Assembly: GCF_000467125.1 (NCBI RefSeq)
Contig: NZ_BATJ01000005.1
Location: 62,001-126,000 of the forward strand
From: Vibrio proteolyticus NBRC 13287
Lineage (GTDB): Bacteria; Pseudomonadota; Gammaproteobacteria; Enterobacterales; Vibrionaceae
Direction: 5' to 3'
DNA: 64,000 nt
How positions within the stretch are numbered: the first letter of the stretch is position 1; each line of letters opens with the position of its first letter. Shown piece by piece: positions 27,514 to 38,017 of this stretch. A model generated the notes under the pieces. That model was not told the origin of the DNA, did no database searches, and saw only the letters and a program-made list of their open reading frames with translations. A program made the translations under genes and the position numbers.

Positions 27514-28424
27514 TTGTGCTCTCCCTGTTTTGCCCGGTAAAACTCAAACAGGCTCGAGAAATCCAGTTCGTCGTTGCCGTTGGCATTGTGCATTGCGTAC
27601 AGATTGCGCGCCAGCGCTCCCATTGGAATCGACGACTGACTTTTCAGCGCCGCCTCCATACCAAGCCCCAGATCTTTTAACATCAATTTACTCATGAAGC
27701 CGGGTTGATACTGATGGCTTGCCGGTGCGTTCTCCATAACGCCGGGGCACGGGTTATACAATTCCAACGCCCAGTTACGCCCGGAGCTTTGCAGCATGAT
27801 GTTGGACAAAACGGTCGGATCAAGACCATTTTCTATTCCGAGGTTCAACGCTTCACAGGTTCCCGACATCAGAATACCCAGCATCAGATTGTTGCAGATC
27901 TTCGACATCTGACCATCACCCGCTTTCCCGGCATGGAAGATATTCTTACCCATATGGCGTAAGATCGCTTCTGCTTCAGAAAACGCCGAATCGGTACCGC
28001 CGACAATAAACGTCAGCGTGCCGGCCTGCGCGCCAGCCACCCCCCCAGAAACAGGGGCATCCACAAAATCCAGTCCTTTCTTTTCAGCCTCTGCCGCAAC
28101 AATGCGGGCCGATTCCGGATCGATGGTGGATGAATCAATCAGGAACGTATGCTCACTCACCAGATTCAGTAACCCGACGCCACCGGAATGATCACCCAGA
28201 TAGACGGATCGAACATGCTGACCGGCAGGTAGCATGGTGACGACCACATCGACCCCCTGCACGACCTCTTCCAGTGTGGTGGCAGATTCCGCCCCCCAAG
28301 ATTCCAGCGCCGCAACCGCCGCGCTATTGAGGTCAAACACCCGGACCGGATGGCCTGCCGAAAGCAGGTTCTGAGCCATCGGTGCGCCCATATTACCCAG
28401 ACCGATAAATGCAATTTTCTTCAT
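27510..28424 (-). CDS. mmsB: 3-hydroxyisobutyrate dehydrogenase
   Basis: 304 residues. NAD motif GLGNMGAPMAQNL (8-20), substrate loop DAPVSGGVAGAQAGTLTFIVGG near residue 120 and catalytic lysine in GQMSKICNNLMLG near 172 are diagnostic. Converts 3-hydroxyisobutyrate to methylmalonate semialdehyde in valine degradation, feeding MmsA encoded in the same operon. Strong AGGAGG ribosome site. Corresponds to ivdF in the LiuR-regulon naming. Confidence 0.92.
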   Translation of the reverse strand: MKKIAFIGLGNMGAPMAQNLLSAGHPVRVFDLNSAAVAALESWGAESATTLEEVVQGVDVVVTMLPAGQHVRSVYLGDHSGGVGLLNLVSEHTFLIDSSTIDPESARIVAAEAEKKGLDFVDAPVSGGVAGAQAGTLTFIVGGTDSAFSEAEAILRHMGKNIFHAGKAGDGQMSKICNNLMLGILMSGTCEALNLGIENGLDPTVLSNIMLQSSGRNWALELYNPCPGVMENAPASHQYQPGFMSKLMLKDLGLGMEAALKSQSSIPMGALARNLYAMHNANGNDELDFSSLFEFYRAKQGEHK

Positions 28425-28446
28425 TTCGTGCCTCCTGGCTGAAAAA

Positions 28447-29580
28447 TTAGATGTTTTGACCCAATTGACTCAAGGGATGAGTTTCCGGCGTCCACAACGA
28501 AGTAAACAAGGTGTCTATTACACTGCGTTCTACATCATCAATGGACTTGTACATCCAGTCGGGTTGGCCATCTTTATCAATGAGTCTGGCGCGTACGCCT
28601 TCCTTAAACTCGCCCAATACCGCACTGCGCACCGACAGCGTCAGTTCCTGACGAAAACAATCCGGCAGAGATAACGAGTGACATTGTGTCACTTGGCGAT
28701 GGCAGATGTGAGCTGTGATCGGGCTGCCCTCTGCAAAGGTTTTTTTCGCCGCGGCGAGCCAGTGGCTGTCGCCTTCAATCATCATGATATTGTCCTGGAT
28801 GATACCGAGATCCGAGGCACTGCTTGCACTGATGATCTGTTCACGAAATGGTTTGAGCTGGCTAACCGGCATGTTATCAATGAACTGACGCGACAAACTC
28901 TCAAGAATATCGGTCACCACTGCGTGTTGGTTCGCACCACATTGCCAGACATAGTTTTGCAGGCTTTCGAGTAATGGGTCTTTGTGCTCCGCCAGTAAAA
29001 AGTGATCGGCAAGATGAATATCCAACGCATCCGAGGCGTTCACTACCGCGCCAGTCAGGCCGAGGAACAATCCAATCCCTGGCTCCAACCGGTTGAGAAA
29101 CCAGGTACCGCCGACATCAGGGTACAATCCGATACTGATTTCTGGCATTGCGAGCCGCGATTTGGGCGTCACGACTTTGTGGCTGGAGGCCATAAACAGC
29201 CCCATGCCCCCCCCCATGACAATGCCGTCTCCCCAGGCGATCACTGGCTTCTTATATGTGTGAATCAGATAATCGGTTTGATACTCAACGCTGAAATAGC
29301 GGGTACAAAACTCTTCAATGATGGCTTTGGGCTCTTCACACATCACCTGATGCATCGTGCGAACGTCCCCACCCGCGCAAAACGCTTTTTCTCCGCTACC
29401 GAGCAGAACCACGCACACAATCTGTTTGTCGTCCTGCCACTTTTCCAACTGAGCCTTGAGCTGCACCAGCATGTTGAGCGTAAGTGCATTGAGCGACTGT
29501 GGATTATCCAGCGTTGCCACCCCAACTCTGAATTCTCCCTGGCTGCATTGCAGCTCTGCGAAACTGACTTGATCAGTCAT
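28447..29580 (-). CDS. ivdE: 3-hydroxyisobutyryl-CoA hydrolase
   Basis: 377 residues, longer than ordinary enoyl-CoA hydratases (about 260), as expected for this hydrolase. FCAGGDVRTMHQ near residue 70, GDGIVMGGGMGLFMASSHKVVT near 120 (oxyanion hole), and MPEISIGLYPDVGGTWFLNRL near 145 with the catalytic Glu and Asp. Releases CoA from 3-hydroxyisobutyryl-CoA, removing the reactive methacrylyl-CoA branch product. AGGAGGT precedes ATG 29580. Confidence 0.88.
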   Translation of the reverse strand: MTDQVSFAELQCSQGEFRVGVATLDNPQSLNALTLNMLVQLKAQLEKWQDDKQIVCVVLLGSGEKAFCAGGDVRTMHQVMCEEPKAIIEEFCTRYFSVEYQTDYLIHTYKKPVIAWGDGIVMGGGMGLFMASSHKVVTPKSRLAMPEISIGLYPDVGGTWFLNRLEPGIGLFLGLTGAVVNASDALDIHLADHFLLAEHKDPLLESLQNYVWQCGANQHAVVTDILESLSRQFIDNMPVSQLKPFREQIISASSASDLGIIQDNIMMIEGDSHWLAAAKKTFAEGSPITAHICHRQVTQCHSLSLPDCFRQELTLSVRSAVLGEFKEGVRARLIDKDGQPDWMYKSIDDVERSVIDTLFTSLWTPETHPLSQLGQNI

Positions 29581-29634
29581 ACGACCTCCTGAAAGCTGTC
29601 TGCTTGTTCTTGTCCTGATGTAAACAGCCTCTGG

Positions 29635-30423
29635 CTATCTGTTTTTCCACACCGGCTTACGTTTTTGCAAGAATGCCTGAACCCCTTCCGTTTGATCTTC
29701 GGTATCAAACAATCGGACAAACAACTCGCGCTCTTTTACCAGACCCTGGCCTTGCGATTCGTAACGGTTGTTCTGGATTAATGTCTTGCAAGCGCTGACC
29801 GACGACGGTGATTGACTGGCAACGGATTCCGCCAGTGCTACGGCTACATCTAACGCTTGACCTTTAGGCACCACTTCTTCGACCAGCCGAATGGCGAGCG
29901 CTTTGTGTGCGTTAACCTGTTCGCCACACAAAATGATGCGTTTCGCCCAGCCTTCTCCGACTAACGCCGTGAGATTCTGTGTTCCGCCCGCACAGGGCAG
30001 CAAACCAACTTTCGCTTCAGGAAGCGCCATCATTGCTTGTTCTTCCGCTATACGGATATCGCACGCCAGCGCCACCTCAAGCCCACCTCCCATCGCGTAG
30101 CCGTTGATCGCCGCAATAGAAACGCCACGAAACCCTGACAAAGTTTCAAAAGCCTGACCAAAAGTGTGCGCCATTTCAGACGCGACCGTTTTATCGCCGT
30201 CAGCAAACAGCTTCAGATCGGCTCCGGCTGAAAAAAACTTCTCGCCCTGGCCGGTGATCACCAGTGCGTACACCTCTCTATTTTCATTGAGACATTCCAC
30301 CAATTGTTTCAGCTCATTGAGGCTTTGCGCCGTCCAGGTGTTGGCCGGTGGATTATTGATGGTGACAATAGCAACATGATTCTGAATCTGGGACTGAATC
30401 GTCTGCTCAGTATATTGTGACAT
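29635..30423 (-). CDS. ivdD: Enoyl-CoA hydratase (valine/isoleucine pathway)
   Basis: 262 residues from ATG 30423, supported by GAAGGG nine bases upstream; an open extension to 30636 overlaps the upstream acyl-CoA dehydrogenase gene and is not used. SAGADLKLFADG and GYAMGGGLEVALACDIRIAEEQAMMALPEAKVGLLPCAGGTQ form the crotonase core with both catalytic glutamates. Hydrates methacrylyl-CoA or tiglyl-CoA. 19 bp from the upstream gene, same operon. Confidence 0.88.
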   Translation of the reverse strand: MSQYTEQTIQSQIQNHVAIVTINNPPANTWTAQSLNELKQLVECLNENREVYALVITGQGEKFFSAGADLKLFADGDKTVASEMAHTFGQAFETLSGFRGVSIAAINGYAMGGGLEVALACDIRIAEEQAMMALPEAKVGLLPCAGGTQNLTALVGEGWAKRIILCGEQVNAHKALAIRLVEEVVPKGQALDVAVALAESVASQSPSSVSACKTLIQNNRYESQGQGLVKERELFVRLFDTEDQTEGVQAFLQKRKPVWKNR

Positions 30424-30442
30424 CGTGTTATCCCTTCTGACG

Positions 30443-31597
30443 TTATAAGATTTCAGCTTCATCCGTGAGTAAGCGACGGGCAATAATGAGACGCATAATT
30501 TCATTGGTACCTTCCAGAATCTGGTGCACACGCACATCGCGGAAGTAGCGCTCCATCGGGTATTCACGGATATAACCATAGCCGCCATAGAGCTGTAGCG
30601 CCTCATCACACACTTTGAACCCGACGTCTGTCGCAAAGCGTTTGGCCATGGCGCAATACGCCGTCGCCTGAGGATCGCCCCGATCCAGCTTACTGGCGGC
30701 GTAACGTACCATCTGACGTGCGGCTACCAACTCGGTCGCCATGTCCGCTAACTTGAACTGCAAGCCTTGAAACTGAGCCAGGTTTTTACCGAACTGTTTG
30801 CGCTCCTGCATATATTGCGTGGCATGATTCAATGCCTGTTGCGCCGTGCCAACCGAGCAGGTGGCGATATTGATGCGTCCGCCATCCAGCCCTTTCATCG
30901 CGAACGTAAAGCCTTGCCCTTCTTCGCCCATCAGATGGCTGGCGGGAATTTTCACATTATCGAACGTAATCGCTCGGGTCGGCTGACTGTTCCATCCCAT
31001 TTTAGGCTCTCTGCGGCCGTACGTGATGCCTTCCGCATTCGCCGGGACCACAAAGGCAGAAATGCCTTTCGGTGACGCATCTCCGGTCCGCGCCATCACG
31101 ACCAACACGTCGGTATCACCAGCGCCAGAGATGAACGTCTTCGCGCCATTGAGGACATAACCATCACCTTCTTTGCGGGCTGATGTGGTCAACGAGGCGG
31201 CGTCGGATCCGGCGTTCGGTTCAGTCAGACAATATGATCCCAACCATTCACCCGTAACCAATTTAGGACAGATATCGTCTTTCACTTCTGGCGTCGCAAA
31301 GCTGGCGATCATCCAGGTCACCATGTTGTGTATGGTCATAAATGCCGTGGTCGATGTGCATCCCATGGCCAACTGCTCAAACACAATAGAAGCATCCAGC
31401 CGGCTCAACGCCAGCCCCCCTTGTTCCTCCGGGGTATACAAGCTCAAAAAACCGAGTTCCCCCGCTTCTCTGAGTACGTCTTTAGGGAAAATATGCTGTT
31501 CATCCCATTCAGCCGCCATTGGGCTGAGCCGTTCTGTGGCAAACTGGCGCGCCGTGTCGGCAAACGCGCGCTGATCTTCATTCAGTTCAAAATCCAT
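30443..31597 (-). CDS. ivdC: Acyl-CoA dehydrogenase (isobutyryl-/2-methylbutyryl-CoA type)
   Basis: 384 residues. FAD acyl-CoA dehydrogenase fold: YCLTEPNAGSDAASLTT near residue 130, KTFISGAGDTDVLVVMA, and YGGYGYIREYPMERYFRDVRV near 345. The catalytic base is the glutamate of ILEGTNEIMR, the short-chain/isobutyryl type, unlike the isovaleryl enzyme at 35193. It gives electrons to ETF (16738-18462). Within the operon it is followed by the hydratase. Choice between isobutyryl- and 2-methylbutyryl-CoA is inference; one enzyme may handle both. Confidence 0.88.
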   Translation of the reverse strand: MDFELNEDQRAFADTARQFATERLSPMAAEWDEQHIFPKDVLREAGELGFLSLYTPEEQGGLALSRLDASIVFEQLAMGCTSTTAFMTIHNMVTWMIASFATPEVKDDICPKLVTGEWLGSYCLTEPNAGSDAASLTTSARKEGDGYVLNGAKTFISGAGDTDVLVVMARTGDASPKGISAFVVPANAEGITYGRREPKMGWNSQPTRAITFDNVKIPASHLMGEEGQGFTFAMKGLDGGRINIATCSVGTAQQALNHATQYMQERKQFGKNLAQFQGLQFKLADMATELVAARQMVRYAASKLDRGDPQATAYCAMAKRFATDVGFKVCDEALQLYGGYGYIREYPMERYFRDVRVHQILEGTNEIMRLIIARRLLTDEAEIL

Positions 31598-31634
31598 ATG
31601 TTGCTCCGCTGTAAGCGCAATCCTGTTTCAGTAC

Positions 31635-33128
31635 TTATTGCAAGTGAATCGTCAGATTGGGTCCGGATGGAATGTCATCCTCGAACCAGCGCGACGTGAC
31701 GGTTTTGGTCTCGGTGTAAAAACGTACCGCCTGCTTGCCATACGCATGCAAATCACCATAAAAACTGCCGCGCCATCCGGTGAAAGAGAAAAAGGGCAAT
31801 GGCACCGGGATCGGTACGTTGATACCGACCTGACCTACCTGAATGTTGTGTTGATATTTGCGCGCCGCAGCGCCACTGGCGGTAAAAATGGACGTACCGT
31901 TGCCGTATGGATTGCGGTTGACCAACTCAATGGCGTCTTCCAGGCTGTCGACTTCAATACACACCAGCACCGGACCGAAAATTTCCTGCTGATAAATCGA
32001 CATCTCTGTCGTCACACCACGAAACAGCGTCGGCCCTACCCAGTTACCGTTTGGCAAACCTTCCACAACACACTCACTGCCGTCGAGTTCGCAGACTGCG
32101 CCCTGATCTTTCCCTTCCTGTATCAGTTTGAGGACGCGTTCGCGCGCCTGTTGACTAATGAGTGGTCCATACGCTGCGTGCTTGTCGTCCCAGCGACCCG
32201 GTTTCATTTTGGCCATGGTCGTTTTCAGATCCGGAATCCAATCTTTGGCACCATCCACAAACACCGCGACTGAAATCGCCATACAGCGCTGTCCGGCAGC
32301 GCCGACCGACGCCCCCACCAGGTTATTGATCACCTGCTCTTTGTTGGCATCCGGCATGATCACCATGTGATTTTTTGCCCCGGCAAACGCCTGCACACGC
32401 TTAAAGTTTTGAGTGCCCGTCTGGTAGATATAGCGGGCAACAGGCACCGAACCGACAAAAGAAATTGCCCGAATGTCCGGATGCTCAAGCAAATAATCGA
32501 CCTGCTCCTTACGGCCGTGAACCACCTGGAGTACCCCTTCAGGTGCGCCCGCCCGCTCAAACAATTGCGCAAGACGAATCGAGGTGAGTGGTACCTGTTC
32601 AGAGGGCTTCAGCACAAATGTGTTGCCGCAGGCAATCGCCAGCGGAAACATCCACAGCGGAATCATGGCCGGAAAATTGAACGGCGTGATACCACAACAC
32701 ACCCCCAGCGGCTGGGTTATCGAATAGGTGTCGATGTCTGTCGCGACATTCTCGACCATTTCGCCCATCATGTTGGATGCGATGTTGCCCGCCTGCTCGA
32801 CAACTTCAATGCCCCGCCAGACATCCCCTTTAGCATCGGCGATGGTTTTGCCGGTTTCCTGTGACAGCAAGGTCGCCAGTTCTTCGTGATGCTCTTTGAG
32901 CAGATGTTGATAGCGCAGCATCAAACGGGCGCGCTCCGGTACGGCCACGTTTTTCCACGTTTCAAACACGGTCGCCGCATTGCGGATGGCTTCTTCCATC
33001 TCGCTCTGGGTGGCACACGGCAATTTCGCAATGGCTTCGTTGGTCGCCGGGTTGGTCACCTCAACCCATTCCGTCGCCTGAGACTGACGAAACTCACCAC
33101 CAATAAACAGGGGAACTGACTCAATCAT
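31635..33128 (-). CDS. mmsA: Methylmalonate-semialdehyde dehydrogenase (CoA-acylating)
   Basis: 497 residues. [28 protein letters not shown] (142-169) and the catalytic cysteine C282 in GQRCMAISV are characteristic of MmsA. It converts methylmalonate semialdehyde plus CoA and NAD to propionyl-CoA, the end of valine degradation. Located 37 bp upstream of the acyl-CoA dehydrogenase gene in the ivd operon (ivdB position), AAGGAT before ATG 33128. Confidence 0.93.
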   Translation of the reverse strand: MIESVPLFIGGEFRQSQATEWVEVTNPATNEAIAKLPCATQSEMEEAIRNAATVFETWKNVAVPERARLMLRYQHLLKEHHEELATLLSQETGKTIADAKGDVWRGIEVVEQAGNIASNMMGEMVENVATDIDTYSITQPLGVCCGITPFNFPAMIPLWMFPLAIACGNTFVLKPSEQVPLTSIRLAQLFERAGAPEGVLQVVHGRKEQVDYLLEHPDIRAISFVGSVPVARYIYQTGTQNFKRVQAFAGAKNHMVIMPDANKEQVINNLVGASVGAAGQRCMAISVAVFVDGAKDWIPDLKTTMAKMKPGRWDDKHAAYGPLISQQARERVLKLIQEGKDQGAVCELDGSECVVEGLPNGNWVGPTLFRGVTTEMSIYQQEIFGPVLVCIEVDSLEDAIELVNRNPYGNGTSIFTASGAAARKYQHNIQVGQVGINVPIPVPLPFFSFTGWRGSFYGDLHAYGKQAVRFYTETKTVTSRWFEDDIPSGPNLTIHLQ

Positions 33129-33189
33129 AACTGGATCCTTATTCGTCCATGTTGGCCGACCTGTACCACGTGGCCGGTACTCGTTTCAT

Positions 33190-34413
33190 TTACAGGGGAA
33201 TTTCTATGCCGACTGCCGTCGCTTCACCGCCGCCAATGCAGAGCGAAGCCACACCACGCATGACTTTTTTCTTGGTTGGGTCGCCGTCTGTTCCCAGCGA
33301 CTGCAATTGACGCAAACTGTGGATCAGAGAGACCAGAATACGGGCGCCACTGGCGCCTATCGGATGGCCGAGTGCACATGCGCCGCCTTTGACGTTGACT
33401 TTGTCTTCGTCCAGAGCCAGGTGTTGCACCGCGATCTGCGCCACGACCGCAAAAGCTTCGTTGATCTCCCAGAGATCCACTTCATCCACCGACCAGTCCA
33501 GTTCGGACAGCAAGTGTTCAATGGCGTACACTGGTGCCAGAGTAAATTCAGCCGGTTTGCGGGCATGGGTCGCGTGCCCTTTGATGATGGCTAAAGGTTC
33601 CAGCCCGTGATGCATGGCGGTTTCCGCGTCCATGACCACCAGCGCGGCCGCGCCGTCCGCAATGGCGCTGGAATTGGCTGGTGTGATGGTACCGTTGGCA
33701 GCGAACGCCGGACGTAACGTGGGTATTTTTTCAGGCTTAATCGATTGGGGATGTTCGTCATAATCGAGCAGAATTTGCGAGCCCGACTTGGCATCACTGA
33801 CATCAACCGGCGCCATTTCGTCCACAAACAGGTGCTGACGCTGCGCATCCATTGCACGCGATGCCGATTTCAGTGCCCACTCATCCATCTGCTCTCTGGT
33901 GAAGTGGAGACGATAAGCGATTTGCTGCGCGTAAACCCCCATCAGCTCTCCCTCATAAGCATCTTGCAGCCCATCGAGAAACATATGATCGTAGGTGGTT
34001 TTATGCCCCATGCGCATCCCGCCGCGCGCTTCTTTCAGCAAATACGGCGCATTGGTCATGCTTTCCATTCCGCCGGCTATCACGCAGTGGGTTGAGCCCG
34101 CTCTAATCAAATCGTGGGCCAGCATGACCGCTTTCATGCCCGAGCCGCAGACCTTATTCAGCGTGGTACAACCGACCGATTGAGGTAAACCCGCCCCTAA
34201 TGCGGCTTGGCGCGCAGGGGCCTGACCACACCCGGCAGGCAATACGCAGCCCATCAGCACTTCACTGACCATTTCCGGAGGTAACGTTATTGAATCCATC
34301 GCCGCTTTGATGGCATGTTGCCCCAGTTGCGGTGATGAGAATGCGCTCAGTTTTCCCTGAAAGCGCCCTATCGGCGTCCTTTTTGCCGACACAATCCATA
34401 TGGTGTTTTCCAT
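33190..34413 (-). CDS. ivdA: Acetyl-CoA C-acyltransferase (thiolase)
   Basis: 407 residues. Nucleophile C89 in NKVCGSGMKAV, C-terminal histidine in GGACALGHPIGASGARI and second cysteine in CIGGGEATAVG give the full thiolase triad. First gene of the leftward ivd operon; in this context it most likely cleaves 2-methylacetoacetyl-CoA (isoleucine) and possibly acetoacetyl-CoA from the leucine pathway. GAGGA precedes ATG 34413. Two LiuR-type sites lie 140-190 bp upstream, shared with the divergent liuR gene. Confidence 0.9.
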   Translation of the reverse strand: MENTIWIVSAKRTPIGRFQGKLSAFSSPQLGQHAIKAAMDSITLPPEMVSEVLMGCVLPAGCGQAPARQAALGAGLPQSVGCTTLNKVCGSGMKAVMLAHDLIRAGSTHCVIAGGMESMTNAPYLLKEARGGMRMGHKTTYDHMFLDGLQDAYEGELMGVYAQQIAYRLHFTREQMDEWALKSASRAMDAQRQHLFVDEMAPVDVSDAKSGSQILLDYDEHPQSIKPEKIPTLRPAFAANGTITPANSSAIADGAAALVVMDAETAMHHGLEPLAIIKGHATHARKPAEFTLAPVYAIEHLLSELDWSVDEVDLWEINEAFAVVAQIAVQHLALDEDKVNVKGGACALGHPIGASGARILVSLIHSLRQLQSLGTDGDPTKKKVMRGVASLCIGGGEATAVGIEIPL

Positions 34414-34555
34414 GACCCGTCCTCATTGGCGAACGTTGGGTTCACAGCACCGGGATCATTACTCAGGCTTTACCACTCAATACAACAGACCGGCATTTCG
34501 CCGATACAAGCCTGGACTGCAATCGCATGCGACCATGAATCCACACTGTGATTTC

Positions 34556-34600
34556 TTGACGTTTACGTAAGCATAGCACTAACATTTACGTAAACGTAAA
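34556..34600. promoter_or_regulatory. Two predicted LiuR operators between ivdA and liuR
   Basis: Site A is TTGACGTTTACGTAAG (34556-34571); site B is the perfect palindrome TTTACGTAAACGTAAA (34585-34600). Their centres are 29 bp apart, close to three helical turns, so two dimers would lie on the same face of the DNA. They sit where they can control both the leftward ivd and the rightward liuR-liu transcripts. Motif agrees with the known LiuR family pattern. Confidence 0.8.
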
Positions 34601-34701
34601 GAAACAGACTGACAACATTTAAATCTCTTGTCTGAATGAGTGTCAGCAGATTTGAACACGTTTTAAATTTTCGTCGCCACACAGCTGGAGGGCATGATCA
34701 G

Positions 34702-35079
34702 GTGGAAACGTATAAAATCAGTGAACTGGCCAAAGAGTTCGATATCACGACCAGAAGCATCCGTTTCTATGAGGATATGGACCTGATCCACCCAACCCGT
34801 CAAGGCAAAATCAGGATCTATCAACGGCGCGACAAAATTCGCCTGAAACTGATCCTTCGCGGCAAGCGGCTGGGGTTTTCTCTGGCTGAAATCCGCGAAT
34901 TGTTTGAGCTTTACGACACCAATCAATGTGACACCCAGCTACTGAAAATGCTGTCCATCATCGATGAGAAACAGGCGACGTTACAACGGCAGATGGATGA
35001 CATCAATGTGGTAATGAGTGAACTCAATGCTGCCAGGGAGCGCTGTCATCAGGCGCTCAACCGTTCCGAATCGGGCTGA
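34702..35079 (+). CDS. liuR: LiuR, MerR-family regulator of branched-chain amino acid degradation
   Basis: 125 residues from GTG 34702, preferred because GGAGGG lies 9 bases upstream and because the protein then opens with ETYKISELAKEFDITTRSIRFYED, as MerR proteins do. An ATG at 34636 would add 22 residues but has no ribosome site. N-terminal winged helix (1-70), then a coiled coil of about 45 residues and no metal-binding cysteine pattern. LiuR proteins respond to acyl-CoA intermediates of leucine and valine breakdown. The two palindromes just upstream suggest autoregulation. Confidence 0.87.
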   Translation: METYKISELAKEFDITTRSIRFYEDMDLIHPTRQGKIRIYQRRDKIRLKLILRGKRLGFSLAEIRELFELYDTNQCDTQLLKMLSIIDEKQATLQRQMDDINVVMSELNAARERCHQALNRSESG

Positions 35080-35192
35080 ACTTCCGCCGGAAAACATGAA
35101 GCCGTTCTTTTAAAGATTCATACAGCCCAGTAATCATCAACAAGCACAACCCAAGAGCATCCGGCCATACGCCGATGCTCTCAGGAGGCGTT

Positions 35193-36362
35193 ATGAAAGT
35201 GGATTACCAACCGCTGAACTTTGGTCTTGGGGAAACCATCGACCTGCTCAGAGAACACGTCAATGCATTCGCGGCGCAACACATTGCACCCATCGCCGCT
35301 CAGATCGACAAGGATAATCAGTTCCCCAACCCATTGTGGCCATTATTGGGTGAAATGGGGCTGCTCGGCGTCACCGTCAGTGAAACCTACGGCGGTGCTG
35401 GAATGGGTTATCTGGCTCACGTCGTCGCAATGGAGGAAATCAGCCGAGCCTCGGCCTCTGTCGCGCTCAGTTACGGCGCGCATTCCAACCTGTGCGTCAA
35501 CCAGATTTTCCGTAACGGTAACGACGAACAAAAAGCCAAATACCTGCCTAAACTGGTTGACGGCACGCACGTCGGTGCACTAGCGATGAGCGAAGCCAAC
35601 TCTGGCTCCGATGTGGTCAGCATGCAACTTAAAGCGGAACGCACCGAAGGCGGCTATCGGCTAACTGGCAACAAAATGTGGATCACCAATGGCCCGGATG
35701 CTGATGTTTTGGTGGTGTACGCCAAGACCGAGCCCCAGGCAAAATCACGAGGTATTACGGCATTTATTATCGAGCGGGGCTTTGCCGGATTCAGTCATGC
35801 TCAGAAACTCGACAAACTGGGCATGCGAGGCTCGAACACTTGCGAACTGGTGTTTGATCGCTGCTTTGTGCCAGACGCGAACGTACTCGGTAAGGTTAAT
35901 CAGGGTGTAGAAGTATTGATGAGCGGTCTCGATTACGAGCGGGTGGTGCTCGCGGCAGGCCCGCTTGGCATCATGCAAGCTTGCATCGATCTTGTTCTGC
36001 CTTACATCCATGACCGGAAACAGTTCGGTCAGTCGATCGGCGAGTTTCAGTTGGTGCAGGCAAAAGTTGCCGACATATACACCAGAATGAACGCCGCGCG
36101 CGCTTACGTGTACACCGTGGCGGCCGCGTGTGATCGCGGCGAAGTCACTCGTAAAGACGCCGCTGGTGCAATTCTCTACAGCGCCGAACTGGCCACACAA
36201 ATGGCGCTCGACGCGATTCAGTTGCTGGGAGGTAACGGTTACATCAACGAGTTTGCCGCCGGACGCCTGCTGCGAGACGCCAAGTTGTATGAAATTGGTG
36301 CCGGCACTTCCGAGATCAGGCGAATTTTGATTGGCCGGGAACTGTTTGAGCAGTCCCGGTAA
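35193..36362 (+). CDS. liuA: Isovaleryl-CoA dehydrogenase
   Basis: 389 residues from ATG 35193 with AGGAGG five bases upstream (an in-frame ATG at 35175 has none). Acyl-CoA dehydrogenase fold with [13 protein letters not shown] and [19 protein letters not shown]. The usual catalytic position reads [12 protein letters not shown], with Ala where other members have Glu, and the base is instead the Glu in [15 protein letters not shown]; this swap marks isovaleryl-CoA dehydrogenase. Makes 3-methylcrotonyl-CoA in leucine degradation, electrons to ETF. Confidence 0.93.
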   Translation: MKVDYQPLNFGLGETIDLLREHVNAFAAQHIAPIAAQIDKDNQFPNPLWPLLGEMGLLGVTVSETYGGAGMGYLAHVVAMEEISRASASVALSYGAHSNLCVNQIFRNGNDEQKAKYLPKLVDGTHVGALAMSEANSGSDVVSMQLKAERTEGGYRLTGNKMWITNGPDADVLVVYAKTEPQAKSRGITAFIIERGFAGFSHAQKLDKLGMRGSNTCELVFDRCFVPDANVLGKVNQGVEVLMSGLDYERVVLAAGPLGIMQACIDLVLPYIHDRKQFGQSIGEFQLVQAKVADIYTRMNAARAYVYTVAAACDRGEVTRKDAAGAILYSAELATQMALDAIQLLGGNGYINEFAAGRLLRDAKLYEIGAGTSEIRRILIGRELFEQSR

Positions 36363-36402
36363 CGAATAACCCCATTTAATGGCATAGTGGAAAGGACGAT
36401 TC

Positions 36403-38007
36403 ATGGCCATCATTCAAACCAAAGCCAAGCTGCATGACGACCTGTTTGTCACCAACCAAAAAGTCATGGCTGAACTGGTTGAACAACTGTATTCAGACAT
36501 CGAAATCATCCGTCAGGGTGGCGGACCTGCCGCGCTGGAACATCAGCGCAAAAAAGGCAAACTTCCGGTACGCGAGCGCATTGCGGCTTTGCTCGACAAA
36601 GACAGTGAGTTTCTGGAAATCGGTCAGTTTGCCGCCTGGCGTGTCTACGAGGAATCTGTGCCCTGTGCCGGAGTTGTGGCCGGCATCGGCACCATTGAGG
36701 GAATCGAGTGCATGGTGATTGCCAACGATCCGTCAGTCAAAGGTGGCACGTATTATCCACTTACCGTCAAAAAGCACCTTCGTGCTCAGGAGATCGCGCA
36801 GCGTTGTCGCCTGCCTTGTGTGTATCTGGTCGACTCAGGTGGTGCCAACTTGCCGCATCAGGCCGAAGTGTTCCCAGACAAAGAACATTTTGGCCGGATC
36901 TTTTTTAACCAGGCTCGCATGTCCGCACAGGGCATCCCTCAGATCTCCGTGGTCCTCGGCCTGTGCACTGCAGGCGGAGCCTACATTCCTGCGATGGCTG
37001 ACGTGTCGATAATCGTCAAAGAGCAAGGCACCATCTTCCTTGCAGGACCTCCTCTGGTCAAAGCCGCTACCGGTGAAATCGTAACCGATGAGGAGCTGGG
37101 TGGCGCTGACGTGCATTGCAAAAAATCGGGAGTCGCCGACTATTATGCGCTCAATGAAGAGCATGCACTGACGCTGGCGCGCCAAGCGGTAATCAGCAGC
37201 AACGAACTCCCCACAGCCTCTCCCGCTCACGAAGTGTTACCACCACGCTACCCGGCGGAAGACATGTACGGCATCGTTAACGCCAATTTACGTCTCTCTT
37301 TTGATGTGCGTGAAATCATTGCTCGCCTGGTGGATGATTCTAACTTTGATGAATTTAAAGCCTTATATGGCACAACACTGGTGTGTGGGTTTGCCCGGCT
37401 ACATGGTTACCCGATTGGGATCGTCGCCAATAACGGAATTCTGTTTTCCGAGTCTGCACAAAAAGGGGCACATTTTATCGAACTGTGTGCCAAGCGAAAA
37501 ATTCCGTTGCTGTTTTTACAAAACATCACCGGGTTTATGGTCGGCAAAAAAATGGAATCGGAAGGCATTGCCAAACATGGCGCCAAGCTGGTGATGGCGG
37601 TGGCCTGCGCCGATGTGCCTAAATTTACCGTGATTATCGGTGGTTCTTATGGTGCAGGGAACTATGGCATGTGTGGGCGGGCTTACGATCCAACCTTGAT
37701 CTGGATGTGGCCGAATGCCCGAATCTCGGTGATGGGTGGCGAACAGGCAGCGGGGGTTATGACCCAGGTGAAACGCGAGCGAATGAAACGCAGTGGTGAA
37801 AACTGGGACAGCGACGCTGAACAAACCTACCGTCAATCCATGCTGGATCTGTACGAAAATCAGGGGTTACCCCATTACGCCAGTGCACGCTTATGGGACG
37901 ATGGCATCATTGACCCGAAAGAAACCCGGCGCACACTCGGTTTTGCGCTCAAAGCGGCATCACGAGCCCCGACTCCAGACAGTCAGTTTGGTATTTTCCG
38001 CATGTAA
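36403..38007 (+). CDS. liuB: 3-methylcrotonyl-CoA carboxylase, carboxyltransferase (beta) subunit
   Basis: 534 residues, the usual length. [26 protein letters not shown] (N-terminal), [36 protein letters not shown] and [36 protein letters not shown] are hallmarks of the methylcrotonyl-CoA carboxyltransferase. It moves the carboxyl group from biotin to 3-methylcrotonyl-CoA, but it needs the biotin-carrying alpha subunit (LiuD), which is not encoded in this operon. Spacing 40 bp from liuA, 10 bp to liuC. Confidence 0.93.
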   Translation: MAIIQTKAKLHDDLFVTNQKVMAELVEQLYSDIEIIRQGGGPAALEHQRKKGKLPVRERIAALLDKDSEFLEIGQFAAWRVYEESVPCAGVVAGIGTIEGIECMVIANDPSVKGGTYYPLTVKKHLRAQEIAQRCRLPCVYLVDSGGANLPHQAEVFPDKEHFGRIFFNQARMSAQGIPQISVVLGLCTAGGAYIPAMADVSIIVKEQGTIFLAGPPLVKAATGEIVTDEELGGADVHCKKSGVADYYALNEEHALTLARQAVISSNELPTASPAHEVLPPRYPAEDMYGIVNANLRLSFDVREIIARLVDDSNFDEFKALYGTTLVCGFARLHGYPIGIVANNGILFSESAQKGAHFIELCAKRKIPLLFLQNITGFMVGKKMESEGIAKHGAKLVMAVACADVPKFTVIIGGSYGAGNYGMCGRAYDPTLIWMWPNARISVMGGEQAAGVMTQVKRERMKRSGENWDSDAEQTYRQSMLDLYENQGLPHYASARLWDDGIIDPKETRRTLGFALKAASRAPTPDSQFGIFRM

Positions 38008-38017
38008 GGAGTGAAAT

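Noticed and set aside
30424..30636. Extension of the enoyl-CoA hydratase frame to an ATG at 30636
   Set aside because: It overlaps the coding end of the acyl-CoA dehydrogenase, and ATG 30423 has a good ribosome site and the normal family N-terminus.
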